Assembly: GCA_943327755.2 (NCBI GenBank)
Contig: CALPYF020000041.1
Span: 1 to 37,156 of the forward strand
Direction of reading: 5' to 3'
Length of the DNA: 37,156 bases
Source of the DNA: Deinococcus hopiensis KR-140
GTDB taxonomy: Bacteria > Deinococcota > Deinococci > Deinococcales > Deinococcaceae
Part shown: piece after piece, positions 28,495-36,495 of the stretch
Position numbering within the stretch: position 1 is the first letter of the stretch
Layout of the letters: every line of letters starts with the position of its first letter
The notes under the pieces: model-generated
What the model saw: the letters and a program-made list of their open reading frames with translations, nothing else
Database searches by the model: none
Told to the model about the DNA's origin: nothing
Program-made: the position numbers and the translations under genes

Positions 28495-29778
28495 TCAGTC
28501 GTCTCCGGCGGGTTTGTCGAGCTGGCGGGGCAGGCGCGTCCAGAGGAGCAGCACGGCGATCAGGCCCAGGGCGGCCAGGGTGATCAGGCCCGCGCGGGGG
28601 CCGAGGATCCAGTCGCGGCTGATCAGGGTGCTGGCGATCAGGGCGCCGGGAGGGCCCATGCCGACGAGCACGAAGGAGTACAGGCTCATGACCCGCCCGC
28701 GCAGCTGATCGGGAATGGTGAGCTGCACGGTGCTGTTGGCGCTGACGAGCAGGCTGAGCATGCCGAAGCCGCACGCGGCGAGGACCGGGAAAGCCAGGGT
28801 GGGGCCGGGGGTGAGGGCCAGGAGGACGGCGCTGATGATCAGGATGATCGCGCCGAGGCGCAGGTTGCGCAGGGGGTTGGGGCGGCTGGCCTGCCAGAGT
28901 GCGCCGGCCATCGCGCCGATGCCGAACGCGGCGGACAGCGCGCCGAAGGTCGCCTCGCGCGCGCCGAAGACCACGCGGGCGTAGTAGGGGATGATCACGT
29001 TGAAGTTGACGATGGTGAGGCTCAGGGCGCCGACGAGCAGCATGACGTTGCGCACGGCGGGCGTGGCGCGCACGTAGCGCAGGCCTTCTTTCACGTCGCC
29101 GAGCATGCTGCCGCGCGGCCCGAAGTCGCGGGCCGGGAAGGGCAGTGTGGCGATCACGTACAGCACCACGAAGAAGGACGCGACGTTCAGATAGAAGGGC
29201 AGGGCCAGCCGCGAGATGTTCTCGCTGTTGCCGCCGGCGAGCAGCGTGACGCCCAGCGCGGCGACCACGCCGAACAGCGCCTGCCCCAGCGTGCGGCTGA
29301 CGTTGAACGACAGGCTGTTCAGCGCCACGGCGTTCGGGACGTCGCTGCGGGGCACGAAGTCCACGACCATGCTCTGCCGGGCGGGCATGTCGAAGGCGTT
29401 CGCGGTGCCGCTGATGAACGCGATCAGCATGACGAGCGGCAGCGTGACGGCGCCCAGGTGCGTGGTGACGGCCAGCGCGGTGGCGGTGACCAGCAGGGTC
29501 AGCTGCGTGGCGAGGAGCACGCGGCGGCGCGGCACGCGGTCGATCACGGCTCCCGCGAACAGCGAGAGCAGCAGGCTGGGCAGGAACTGCGCGACCGTCA
29601 CCCAGCCCAGCGCGGCGCTGCTGCCGCCGGACAGTTCCAGCACGAGGTACTGCTGCGCGGTGGCCTGCATCCACGAGCCGACCAGGGAGAGCAGCTGCGA
29701 GAACCAGTAGCGGCGGTAGTGGGGGTGTCGCAGGGCGCTGAAGGTGCGCGCGCCCCACGCCTGGGTGCGGGCGATCAC
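28495..29778 (-). CDS. MFS transporter (EntS/MFS_3-like)
   Basis: The 427-aa protein has about 12 membrane helices. The N-terminal RHPHYRRYWFSQLLSLVGSW and the loop AGAVIDRVPRRRVLL are typical of the MFS_3/EntS exporter group, as are DMPARQSMVVDFVPRSDVPNAVALNSLSFN and PDQLRGRVMSLYSFVLVG. These are proton-driven exporters in the inner membrane; the substrate is unknown. GTG 29778 was chosen because TATGGT lies 6 bases upstream; an ATG 21 codons further up has no such signal. Confidence 0.9.
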   Translation of the reverse strand: MIARTQAWGARTFSALRHPHYRRYWFSQLLSLVGSWMQATAQQYLVLELSGGSSAALGWVTVAQFLPSLLLSLFAGAVIDRVPRRRVLLATQLTLLVTATALAVTTHLGAVTLPLVMLIAFISGTANAFDMPARQSMVVDFVPRSDVPNAVALNSLSFNVSRTLGQALFGVVAALGVTLLAGGNSENISRLALPFYLNVASFFVVLYVIATLPFPARDFGPRGSMLGDVKEGLRYVRATPAVRNVMLLVGALSLTIVNFNVIIPYYARVVFGAREATFGALSAAFGIGAMAGALWQASRPNPLRNLRLGAIILIISAVLLALTPGPTLAFPVLAACGFGMLSLLVSANSTVQLTIPDQLRGRVMSLYSFVLVGMGPPGALIASTLISRDWILGPRAGLITLAALGLIAVLLLWTRLPRQLDKPAGDD

Positions 29779-29784
29779 CCGCCC

Positions 29785-29790
29785 ACCATA
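29785..29790 (-). promoter_or_regulatory. Leaderless -10 box (TATGGT) for the MFS gene
   Basis: The hexamer ends 6 bases before the GTG at 29778 on the minus strand. Confidence 0.55.
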
Positions 29791-29872
29791 CGCCCGCACC
29801 CGGCCCGGCCCGTGTGGGCGTTCCCACTGGCGGGACTGCACCCGGGGGTCGGGCAGGCCGGCGGGGGTGGTC

Positions 29873-29901
29873 TTGCAGGCCCGGGGGGGGCGTGTTACGG
29901 T
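29873..29901 (+). promoter_or_regulatory. Promoter of the LysM-NlpC/P60 gene
   Basis: TTGCAG (29873-29878), a 17-base spacer and TACGGT (29896-29901) form a sigma70-type promoter about 50 bases upstream of the start. Confidence 0.6.
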
Positions 29902-29952
29902 GCGCGGAGATCCACACGGTTTTCACCCGTTCCTCACGGTGTGACTTTTTTC

Positions 29953-30939
29953 ATGATGCCTGACTTCCGCTGCCTGCCCGTCTGTCTGCTGCTCGGCGCG
30001 CTCTTCCTGAGCGGCGCGGATGCTCAGGCGGTCTTCACGGACGCCACCTCGGCGCCCCACGCGGGCGTGACGGGCGGGCCGGACACCGTCACGGTGCAGC
30101 CCGGCGACACGGCCTTCAGCCTGGCGCGCCGCGCGGGCCTCAGCGTCGCGGATCTGCTGGCCCTGAACGGCCTGAGCAGTCCGGACCTGCGGGTGGGGCA
30201 GGTGCTGCGCCTGCGCGTCCTGCCGGTCACGTACGCGGTGCAGCCCGGCGACACGCTGTACGCGCTGGCGCGCCGGTTCGGTGTGACGGTGGACGCCCTG
30301 ACCGCCGCCAGCGGACTGGCGTCCGGCGCGGCCCTGAAGGTCGGGCAGATCCTGACCCTCCCGGCCGGCGCGACTCCGGCTCCGACTGTTCAGGCACAGG
30401 CCCTGGGGACGGCGACCCCGCTGGCCGCCCCCACCCCTGCGGCGCCGGGTGGCGCGTTCCCCTTTCAGCCGCTGACTCCCGCGCAGAGCATGCCGGTGCT
30501 CCAGCCGGTCAGTCCCATGCCGCGCTCGCAGATGCAGGACAGCGCGCCGCCCCTGGCCGGGGTGGGCGACTGGCGCGCCGCCGCGCTGAGTCTGCTGAAC
30601 ACCCCGTATGTGTTCGGCGGGACCACACGCGCCGGAACGGACTGCAGCGGTCTGGTCCTGCAGGTGTTCACGCCGCTGGGCGTCACCCTGCCCCGCACGA
30701 GCGCCGAGCAGGCCCGCGCGGGGCAGCCGGTCGCGCCCGACGCGCTGGAGGCAGGCGACCTGGTGTTCTTCGACACCGAGGGCGCCGGGCGCGTGTCCCA
30801 CGTGGGCATCTACCTGGGCGAGGATCAGTTCATCAGCGCGAACTCCTACCAGGGGCGCGTGACGGTGGATCACCTGCGGACCGACCGGTACTGGGGGCCG
30901 CGCTTCGTGGGCGCGCGGCGCGTCCTGACTCAGGCCTGA
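29953..30939 (+). CDS. Secreted LysM / NlpC-P60 peptidoglycan endopeptidase
   Basis: The 328-aa protein has a signal peptide (hydrophobic core VCLLLGALFLSGADA). Two LysM repeats at about 44-88 (VTVQPGDTAFSLARRAGLS) and 92-137 (YAVQPGDTLYALARRFGV) bind cell-wall glycan. A Pro/Ala linker leads to an NlpC/P60 cysteine peptidase domain (about 205-325). Cys231 in DCSGLVLQ and His283 in SHVGIYLG are catalytic; an Asn in ISANSYQG may be the third residue. Such enzymes cut stem peptides in cell-wall turnover. No clear Shine-Dalgarno lies before ATG 29953; ATG 29956 or GTG 29941 are alternatives. Confidence 0.9.
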   Translation: MMPDFRCLPVCLLLGALFLSGADAQAVFTDATSAPHAGVTGGPDTVTVQPGDTAFSLARRAGLSVADLLALNGLSSPDLRVGQVLRLRVLPVTYAVQPGDTLYALARRFGVTVDALTAASGLASGAALKVGQILTLPAGATPAPTVQAQALGTATPLAAPTPAAPGGAFPFQPLTPAQSMPVLQPVSPMPRSQMQDSAPPLAGVGDWRAAALSLLNTPYVFGGTTRAGTDCSGLVLQVFTPLGVTLPRTSAEQARAGQPVAPDALEAGDLVFFDTEGAGRVSHVGIYLGEDQFISANSYQGRVTVDHLRTDRYWGPRFVGARRVLTQA

Positions 30940-30978
30940 ACCTCCGGCTGCCGCTCCGGATGCGCGCCACGGCAGGTG

Positions 30979-31809
30979 TCAGTGAGCGGTCGGCGGGCGG
31001 CTGAACCATCCCTGCACCTGCGCGTAGCTGGGGCCGGGCGTGGCGGGCGGCGTGCCGGGGCCCAGCAGGTCGCGGGTGAGGGTCAGGGTGTGTCCCAGCG
31101 CGGCGAGCATCAGGGCGGGGCCGGTGCTGACGCGGCTGGCCCCGGCGCGCAGCAGGGTGGGGGCGTCCGGGCCGCCGGGCAGGAGCATCACGCTGACCGG
31201 GCCGCCCAGCGCCGCGCGCAGCTCGCGCAGGGTGTCGGGGTCGGTCAGGCCGGGCACGAACACGCTGTCCGCCCCGGCGTGCAGGTACGCCCGGCCGCGC
31301 CGGACGGTCTCCGCGAAGCGTTTGGTGGGGGTGGCCCCGAACCCGACAAGGTACGTGTCGGTCCGGGCGTTCAGGTACGCGGGGACGCCCAGGGTGTCGG
31401 CGGCGTGCCGGGCGGCGCGCAGCCGCAAAGTCTGGTCCTCGACGGGCCGCAGCGTGCCCGTGTCGGTGGCGTCCTCCAGATTCAGGCCCACCACACCCAG
31501 GTGCAGCGCACGGGTGACGATCCGGGCAACCCCGTCGGGGGCCTGGGCGTACCCGCCTTCCAAGTCGGCGGTGACGGGCCGGGAGGTGGCCCGGACGATG
31601 CGGGCCAGGGCGTCCAGCAGGTCCTCCACGGGCGCCGCCTGCCCGTCCGGGTAGCCCAGCGCGAAGGCGATTCCGGCGCTGGTCGTGCCGATGGCGGGTG
31701 CGCCCGCGTACTCCAGGGTGCGGGCGCTGGCGGCGTCCCAGGCGTTCGGGAGGATCAGGCCCTCCCGGTGGGCGAGGTGGAGGGTGCGGGCGTGGTCGGG
31801 TCGGATCAT
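30979..31809 (-). CDS. Isocitrate lyase / PEP mutase family protein
   Basis: The 276-aa TIM-barrel enzyme has ADLEGGY at 81-87 (Asp82 and Glu84 as metal ligands), Glu112 in GLNLEDAT and Arg149 in NARTDTY. The KKCGH loop of true isocitrate lyases is missing, so it belongs to the PEP mutase/oxaloacetase-like branch; the substrate, perhaps a 2-oxo or carboxyphosphono acid, is not clear. AGGAG lies 6 bases before the ATG. It begins 72 bases after the stop of the Ada-AlkA gene on the same strand, so it may be cotranscribed with it. Confidence 0.88.
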   Translation of the reverse strand: MIRPDHARTLHLAHREGLILPNAWDAASARTLEYAGAPAIGTTSAGIAFALGYPDGQAAPVEDLLDALARIVRATSRPVTADLEGGYAQAPDGVARIVTRALHLGVVGLNLEDATDTGTLRPVEDQTLRLRAARHAADTLGVPAYLNARTDTYLVGFGATPTKRFAETVRRGRAYLHAGADSVFVPGLTDPDTLRELRAALGGPVSVMLLPGGPDAPTLLRAGASRVSTGPALMLAALGHTLTLTRDLLGPGTPPATPGPSYAQVQGWFSRPPTAH

Positions 31810-31881
31810 GGGTGGACTCCTGAAGACATGGGGGAAGGTCGTCCGGCACCACGACGGGCCGGACTGGTGGCGAGAGGTGAT

Positions 31882-33273
31882 CTACGTGGGGTCGAGGGCC
31901 GCGTGCCACGCGCGCAGCACGGCCTGACTGCGGCGCGGCGCGTGCGGGTGCAACAGCGTCTGCACCTGCGCGGGCGTGGGCCGCGCGGGCAGAGCATGGG
32001 TGCGGCGCAGGCTGGCGGCCAGCGCGGCGTCGCCCTCGGGCACGACGTCGGGGAAGCCCAGGACGCGCAGCAGCACGTAGTCCGCCGTCCAGGGGCAGAT
32101 GCCGGGCCCGGCCAGCAGCGTGCGGCGGGCCGCGCCGACCGTGCCGCGCGTCAGGGCGTCCAGGTTCAGCTCATGCCGCGCGACCCGCCCGCTGAGGCGG
32201 CGCAGCAGGGCGGCGCGGGCGTCGGTCAGGCCGCAGGCGCGCAGGTCGGCGTCGTCCAGCGCGGCCAGCCTCGCAGCGGTGGGTGGCGCGATCAGGCCCT
32301 CCGCGACGGGTGTGCCGTATTTCAGGGTCAGCGTGCGGCGGATGCGGCAGGCCTGCGCGAACGTGACCTGCTGGCCCGCCACCACCCAGATCAGCCCGTC
32401 GAAGGCCTGCGGAACCAGCGGGACCGGCCAGTCGCTGCCGGCCAGGGGCGTGTGCAGGCCCAGCGCGCGGACGGTCAGGGTGTGCAGCGCCTCCCAATCG
32501 TCGGGCGTCAGGGCTTCGGGGGCGTCCGGGTGCACCTCGACCTGCCCGGCGGTGACGTGCAGCGTGACCCGCTGCGGGCCGCCGGGCAGGGTCCACGCGA
32601 AGGTCACTCGGCCCGCCTGCGCCTCCACCCGCTGCGTCACGGAGTCCGGGTCGCGGCCCAGGTCGCGCCACACGACCTCCAACGGGAACCCCGGCGGGAG
32701 GGTCAGGGTCAGCCCGGCGCCGCGCCCGGCGTGCCGCCACGCCTGCGGGGTCAGGTGCATCACGCGCCGGAACTGCGCGCCGAACGCCGACAGGCTCCCG
32801 AACCCCACCGCGAACGCGACCTCCGCCACGCTGCGCCCGCTGCCGCGCAGGGTCCGCGCGGCCAGCCGCACGCGCTCGCGGGCCAGCCACTCGCCGGGCG
32901 TCACCTGGAACAGCTCGCGCCACTGGGCGTGCAGGGCACTCTCGCCCAGGTGCAGCGCGTCGGCCAGGGCCCGCACGCCCGGCACGTCGGGCACGCTCAC
33001 GCCGCCCAGCGCGGCCAGCAGCGCCGCCTCGGGCAGCGGCACGCCCCGGTACGCGTCCGGGTGGCAGCGGCGGCAGGCACGCAGACCCGCCGCGCGCGCC
33101 TCGTGGGGCGACGCGTGGAACTGCACGTGCTCCGCGCGGGGCTTGCGGGCCCGGCAGGACGGCAGGCAGTAGATCCCGGTGCTCGTCACGCCGGTGTAGA
33201 ACAGCCCGTCGAACGCCGCGTCCGCCGCGAACATGCGGCCCAGCATGAAGTCACGCGCGTACGGCAGGGTCAT
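31882..33273 (-). CDS. Ada/AraC-AlkA fusion: DNA-3-methyladenine glycosylase
   Basis: The 463-aa protein joins three parts. The N-terminal Ada zinc domain has Cys36, Cys40, Cys67 and Cys70; Cys36 matches the Ada cysteine that takes methyl groups from phosphotriesters. An AraC-type helix-turn-helix region follows (about 95-185, GSGRSVAEVAFAVGFGSLSAF). The third part is an AlkA glycosylase, with its N-terminal subdomain and a helix-hairpin-helix (about 190-455) holding PGICPWTADYVLLRVLG and the catalytic Asp in VPEGDAAL. It excises alkylated bases and may control its own transcription. The O6-methylguanine methyltransferase half of classical Ada is absent. CACAAT lies 6 bases before the ATG. 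Confidence 0.93.
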   Translation of the reverse strand: MTLPYARDFMLGRMFAADAAFDGLFYTGVTSTGIYCLPSCRARKPRAEHVQFHASPHEARAAGLRACRRCHPDAYRGVPLPEAALLAALGGVSVPDVPGVRALADALHLGESALHAQWRELFQVTPGEWLARERVRLAARTLRGSGRSVAEVAFAVGFGSLSAFGAQFRRVMHLTPQAWRHAGRGAGLTLTLPPGFPLEVVWRDLGRDPDSVTQRVEAQAGRVTFAWTLPGGPQRVTLHVTAGQVEVHPDAPEALTPDDWEALHTLTVRALGLHTPLAGSDWPVPLVPQAFDGLIWVVAGQQVTFAQACRIRRTLTLKYGTPVAEGLIAPPTAARLAALDDADLRACGLTDARAALLRRLSGRVARHELNLDALTRGTVGAARRTLLAGPGICPWTADYVLLRVLGFPDVVPEGDAALAASLRRTHALPARPTPAQVQTLLHPHAPRRSQAVLRAWHAALDPT

Positions 33274-33279
33274 GCCCGC

Positions 33280-33285
33280 ATTGTG
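33280..33285 (-). promoter_or_regulatory. Leaderless -10 box (CACAAT) for the Ada-AlkA gene
   Basis: CACAAT ends 6 bases before the ATG at 33273 on the minus strand, a one-base variant of TANNNT. Confidence 0.5.
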
Positions 33286-33341
33286 CGGGGCCGACCGGGG
33301 CGGGCTCTACCGGAAAGCTCCGGCGGAATTTCTGGCAGGCA

Positions 33342-33758
33342 TCAGGCCTTGGGCGGGTTCTTCGGGTCGCTCTCCTCGACGTTCCAGAAGTCCAGGTCGT
33401 CCAGGGCGCTGCCCAGCCCCTGGAGTTCCTGCCGCTGCTCGGCGGTGACAGGGGCGTGGCTGGTCAGTTCCTCCTGCCCGATGGCGCGGCCCATGACGTC
33501 CTGCGGCACGGCGGCCATCAGGCGCTGGAGCTCCTCGGGACTCACGTCGGCGAGCATCTCACTCTGCGCGTCGTGCAGCAGTTCGCCGCCCTCGCCGGGC
33601 ATGACCAGGGTGGGCGCGGTGGGACGCACGTCCTGCGCGGGCAGCGGCGCGGCCGGTTCGGGGGGCCGAGTGGCCTGGGGGGGCGCGGCGCGGCGCGTGG
33701 CCCGCCAGGCGAACGCAGCGGCAGCCAGCAGCACAATGACGATCAGGAAACCCAGCAT
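33342..33758 (-). CDS. Membrane-anchored acidic protein of unknown function, 138 aa
   Basis: The protein starts with a single membrane helix (MLGFLIVIVLLAAAAFAW), followed by basic RATRR, which predicts a cytoplasmic C-terminal part. A Pro-rich linker leads to an acidic helical region (about 70-138) with DVSPEELQRLMAAVPQDV and a tail DFWNVEESDPKNPPKA. The ATG at 33758 lies 7 bases after TACCCT, which follows a strong hairpin. No family is recognised. Confidence 0.65.
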   Translation of the reverse strand: MLGFLIVIVLLAAAAFAWRATRRAAPPQATRPPEPAAPLPAQDVRPTAPTLVMPGEGGELLHDAQSEMLADVSPEELQRLMAAVPQDVMGRAIGQEELTSHAPVTAEQRQELQGLGSALDDLDFWNVEESDPKNPPKA

Positions 33759-33765
33759 CCCACTC

Positions 33766-33771
33766 AGGGTA
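33766..33771 (-). promoter_or_regulatory. Leaderless -10 box (TACCCT) for the 138-aa protein
   Basis: The hexamer ends 7 bases before the ATG at 33758 and begins directly after the upstream hairpin. Confidence 0.55.
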
Positions 33772-33772
33772 A

Positions 33773-33813
33773 CGCGCCCAGGGTGGGGGTGGATATCCCC
33801 CGCTCTGGGCGCG
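33773..33813 (-). terminator. Strong stem-loop between the alpha/beta hydrolase and 138-aa genes
   Basis: Outer arms CGCGCCCAG (33773-33781) / CTGGGCGCG (33805-33813) and inner GGGGG (33785-33789) / CCCCC (33797-33801) form a long hairpin 61 bases after the hydrolase stop. No T-run follows, and the next -10 box abuts it. Confidence 0.6.
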
Positions 33814-33874
33814 CTCCTGTGGTGTTCTTCACGCCGGGGCACGGTTCAGGCGGCCGCGCCGGATGTCGGTCACG

Positions 33875-35215
33875 TCAGCGGGGGCGCAGGTGGTACAGCT
33901 CCAGGCCCAGCATGGTGCGGGGCGCGAAGCCCTTCCAGGCGGCGGCGCCGGTGGCGTTCGCGGCGATGGGCGTGGGGACGTTCAGGTACGCGGCGGCGCC
34001 CGCGTCGCCCTTCAGGGTCAGGTTCAGGAAGGCAGTGACGAAGTGCTGGTTGAGGTTGTTCAGGCGGGCGCTGTCCCACACCGGGTCGGCGTAGTGCTCG
34101 TGATCCGCGAAGCTCAGGCCCGGCAGGCTGGGCGCGGGGTTCGGGGCGATGTTGTGACGGGCGTTCTGGTACACCAGCAGGTACCGGTCGGCGTTCACGG
34201 CGTTCTCGAACAGCGGTTTGACGCCTTCCTCGAAGCCCGACACGTCGTCATGGTCGCCCACGACGAACAGGGTGGGGACCTTCAGGCCCTCCAGCCCTTT
34301 GGCGTCCCAGAAGCCGTACTCGCCGGTGGGGACGCCCAGGCCGCGCGCGGCGCTGGGGCCGCCCCACGGGGCGAAGGCGACGGCGGCGCGGATGCGCGGG
34401 TCCGGCGTGAACGCGCCGGTCTGGCGGGGGGTCAGGGTGCCGCCGGGGAGCAGCGCCGCGACCTTGGGGGCGTACCCGGCCCCGGCGGCGTTCAGCGCGC
34501 CGTAGCCGCCCATGGAGTAGCCGATCACGGCGGTGCGGCTGGCGTTCAGGATGCCGCTCAGGGGGGAGCCGCTGCCGGGCGCGCCGAGCTTGGCAAGCTG
34601 GTCGAGGGTGAAGTTGATGTCCGGCGCGCGGTTCACCAGGGTGCTGTTGAACGGGCCGCGGTTGTCGTGGGTGCTGTCGGTGTGATCGATGGCCGCCACG
34701 ACGTACCCGCGGCTGGCGAGGTGCTCGGTGAGGTACGTCAGGAGGTAGCGGCTGCCGGTGTACCCGTGCGACACGATCACCAGCGGGAACGCTTGCCCGC
34801 TCAGGGGCTTGGCGTCCCGCGCGGCGCGGCCGTCGAAGGTGAAGGCCTTGCCGCTGGTGAGGGTGTCGGTGTACGTGACGGTTTCCTTCGCGCCGTTCGC
34901 GGTGGGGTACCAGACTTCCACGGTCAGGCGGCGGTCGGCGCGCGGCACGGGCCCCCCCTGGGGCGCGCGGGCGAGGTCGGGCTGGCCCGGGTTGACCAGC
35001 GTGACGGTGCGTACGCCCACCGCGAAGCTGCCGCGCGCGGCGAGTTCCGGGGCGTCGGGGCGGGCGTCGCCGGGCAGGAACGGCGCGGCGGTCTGGAGCG
35101 CCGCAGTGTTCGGCCCCGCAGGGTTCGGGGTGGTGGGGGCGGTCTGGGCGGCGGCGTCCGGGGCAGTGGCGGCGATCATCAGGGTCAAGCTAAGGCACAG
35201 GGCAAGGCGGCGCAT
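33875..35215 (-). CDS. Secreted alpha/beta hydrolase (PAF-acetylhydrolase/dienelactone-hydrolase-like)
   Basis: The 446-aa protein has a signal peptide (MRRLALCLSLTLMIAATAPDAAAQ). The hydrolase fold has oxyanion motif SHGYTGS (149-155), nucleophile Ser234 in GYSMGG, an acid in VGDHDD (Asp321 or Asp323) and His354 in ARHNIAP. The run RLTVEVWYPT before the fold is typical of PAF-acetylhydrolase-like and polyester-hydrolase-like families. The exact ester substrate is unknown. GGAGG lies 8 bases before the ATG. TATGCT at 35319-35324 is a likely -10, leaving a leader of about 100 bases. The C-terminal 60 residues after the His are an extension. Confidence 0.87.
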   Translation of the reverse strand: MRRLALCLSLTLMIAATAPDAAAQTAPTTPNPAGPNTAALQTAAPFLPGDARPDAPELAARGSFAVGVRTVTLVNPGQPDLARAPQGGPVPRADRRLTVEVWYPTANGAKETVTYTDTLTSGKAFTFDGRAARDAKPLSGQAFPLVIVSHGYTGSRYLLTYLTEHLASRGYVVAAIDHTDSTHDNRGPFNSTLVNRAPDINFTLDQLAKLGAPGSGSPLSGILNASRTAVIGYSMGGYGALNAAGAGYAPKVAALLPGGTLTPRQTGAFTPDPRIRAAVAFAPWGGPSAARGLGVPTGEYGFWDAKGLEGLKVPTLFVVGDHDDVSGFEEGVKPLFENAVNADRYLLVYQNARHNIAPNPAPSLPGLSFADHEHYADPVWDSARLNNLNQHFVTAFLNLTLKGDAGAAAYLNVPTPIAANATGAAAWKGFAPRTMLGLELYHLRPR

Positions 35216-35318
35216 CGGGTGTTCCTCCGGGGGTGGCGGTCTGCACGCCGCCGCGCGGGCGGGGCAGGCAGACGGGTCGGTTGCTGTGAAACCTGAATCA
35301 GTTGGTGAAACGAAGCGC

Positions 35319-35324
35319 AGCATA
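35319..35324 (-). promoter_or_regulatory. Likely -10 box (TATGCT) of the alpha/beta hydrolase gene
   Basis: The hexamer lies about 104 bases upstream of the ATG on the minus strand, with no good -35 at 17 bases. The gap 35216-35451 holds no other supported feature. Confidence 0.4.
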
Positions 35325-35451
35325 CCCCCGAACGGGGCGGACGCGCGCCGATCCGGGACGGCGTCCAGGGTGACCCCGGCGCACAGCGGCTTCATCCAGA
35401 CGGCAAAGTGCGCCTCTGTCCGCGGTGACCGGCGCTGTGGTGGCATGACAA

Positions 35452-35479
35452 CACCCCCGACCTGTGGTGGCCGGGGGTG
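35452..35479 (-). terminator. Terminator of the sulfurtransferase gene
   Basis: CACCCCCG (35452-35459) pairs with CGGGGGTG (35472-35479) over a 12-base loop, 14 bases after the stop. TTGTC follows on the minus strand. Confidence 0.6.
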
Positions 35480-35493
35480 CGGGGGGGCGGCGG

Positions 35494-36357
35494 TTACGCC
35501 TCGCTGTAGCTCTTCTCGATGGGCAGGCCCACGGCGTTGCCCCATTCGGTCCAGCTGCCGTCGTAGTTGCGGACTTTGGGGTACCCGAGCAGTTCGCGCA
35601 GCACGAACCAGCTGTGGCTGCTGCGTTCGGCGATGCGGCAGTACGCGATGACGTCCTTGTCGGCGGTGACGCCCTCACCCTCGTACAGGGCCTTGAGTTC
35701 CTCGGCTGACTTGAAGGTGCCGTCCTCGTTCGTGGCCTTCGCCCAGGGGATGCTGCGCGCGCCGGGGATGTGCCCTCCGCGCAGCACGCCTTCCTGCGGG
35801 TAGTTGGGCATGTGCGTGACCTTGCCGCTGAACTCGTCGGGGCTGCGGACATCCACCAGCGCGCCGGTGCCGCCCCTGACGCTCTCCAGGTGAGCCTTGA
35901 CCTCGTCGCGGTAGGCGCGCAGGCTGTCGTCGCGGGTCAGGGCGGGGTAGCTAGTCGCCTCGACGCTGGGGGCGTCGGTGGTGGTGGGGCGGCCCTCCGC
36001 GACCCACTTCTGGCGGCCGCCGTTCATGAGTTTCAGGGGGTTCTTGACGCCGCTGTAGGACAGGAACCAGTAGGCGTACGCGGCCCACCAGTTGCTCTTG
36101 TCGCCGTACAGCACGATGGTGTCGTCTGCCTGGATGCCCAGGCGGCCCAGCAGTTCACTGACCTTGTCGGGGGTGATGAAGTCACGCTCGACGGGGTGCC
36201 ACAGGTCGACCTGCCAGTCGAGTTTCACGGCGCCGGGGGCGTGGCCGGTATCGTAGAGGAGGATGTCCTCGTCCACCTCGATCAGGCGGATGCCGGGCGT
36301 GTTCAGGTTCTGTTCGACCCAGTCGGTGCTGACGAGTACGTCTTTCGCGTAGTCCAT
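35494..36357 (-). CDS. Thiosulfate/3-mercaptopyruvate sulfurtransferase (two-domain rhodanese)
   Basis: The 287-aa protein has two rhodanese domains: an inactive N-terminal one (about 7-125, with GHAPGAVKLDW) and an active C-terminal one (about 145-285). The latter holds DVRSPDEFSGKV, GGHIPGARSIPW and the active loop CRIAERS, with Cys240 forming the persulfide. The loop resembles the CRxxERS of SseA-type thiosulfate sulfurtransferases. It moves sulfur from thiosulfate or a related donor to thiophilic acceptors in the cytoplasm. AGGAGG lies 9 bases before the ATG. It is divergent from sufE, which points to shared sulfur handling. Confidence 0.94.
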   Translation of the reverse strand: MDYAKDVLVSTDWVEQNLNTPGIRLIEVDEDILLYDTGHAPGAVKLDWQVDLWHPVERDFITPDKVSELLGRLGIQADDTIVLYGDKSNWWAAYAYWFLSYSGVKNPLKLMNGGRQKWVAEGRPTTTDAPSVEATSYPALTRDDSLRAYRDEVKAHLESVRGGTGALVDVRSPDEFSGKVTHMPNYPQEGVLRGGHIPGARSIPWAKATNEDGTFKSAEELKALYEGEGVTADKDVIAYCRIAERSSHSWFVLRELLGYPKVRNYDGSWTEWGNAVGLPIEKSYSEA

Positions 36358-36405
36358 GGTGTGGTGCCTCCTGTGAATGGGGGTGGAACTGCCGAGTGCC
36401 CCAGG

Positions 36406-36435
36406 ATTGTACCCTGACTCCCAACTTATTGACAA
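36406..36435 (-). promoter_or_regulatory. Promoter of the sulfurtransferase gene
   Basis: On the minus strand, TTGTCA (36430-36435), an 18-base spacer and TACAAT (36406-36411) form a near-consensus sigma70 promoter about 50 bases before the ATG. Confidence 0.75.
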
Positions 36436-36445
36436 AAGAGGTCAA
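36429..36445. promoter_or_regulatory. Candidate operator palindrome (TTGAC-N7-GTCAA)
   Basis: Perfect 5-base arms (36429-36433 and 36441-36445) flank an A-rich centre and cover the -35 of the sulfurtransferase promoter. It is the only AT-rich palindrome in this GC-rich intergenic region. The binding protein is unknown. Confidence 0.4.
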
Positions 36446-36483
36446 CTGGACAGGCCCACCCAATCCCGCCCCGGGGGCGGCGC

Positions 36484-36489
36484 TACACT
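36484..36489 (+). promoter_or_regulatory. Leaderless -10 box (TACACT) for sufE
   Basis: TACACT ends 6 bases before the ATG at 36496. Confidence 0.62.
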
Positions 36490-36495
36490 CCGCGC

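Noticed and set aside
30976..34038. A 1020-codon open frame on the plus strand
   Set aside because: It is antisense to the PEP-mutase-family, Ada-AlkA and 138-aa genes, all of which have recognisable motifs and start signals. Long antisense frames are expected at this GC content.
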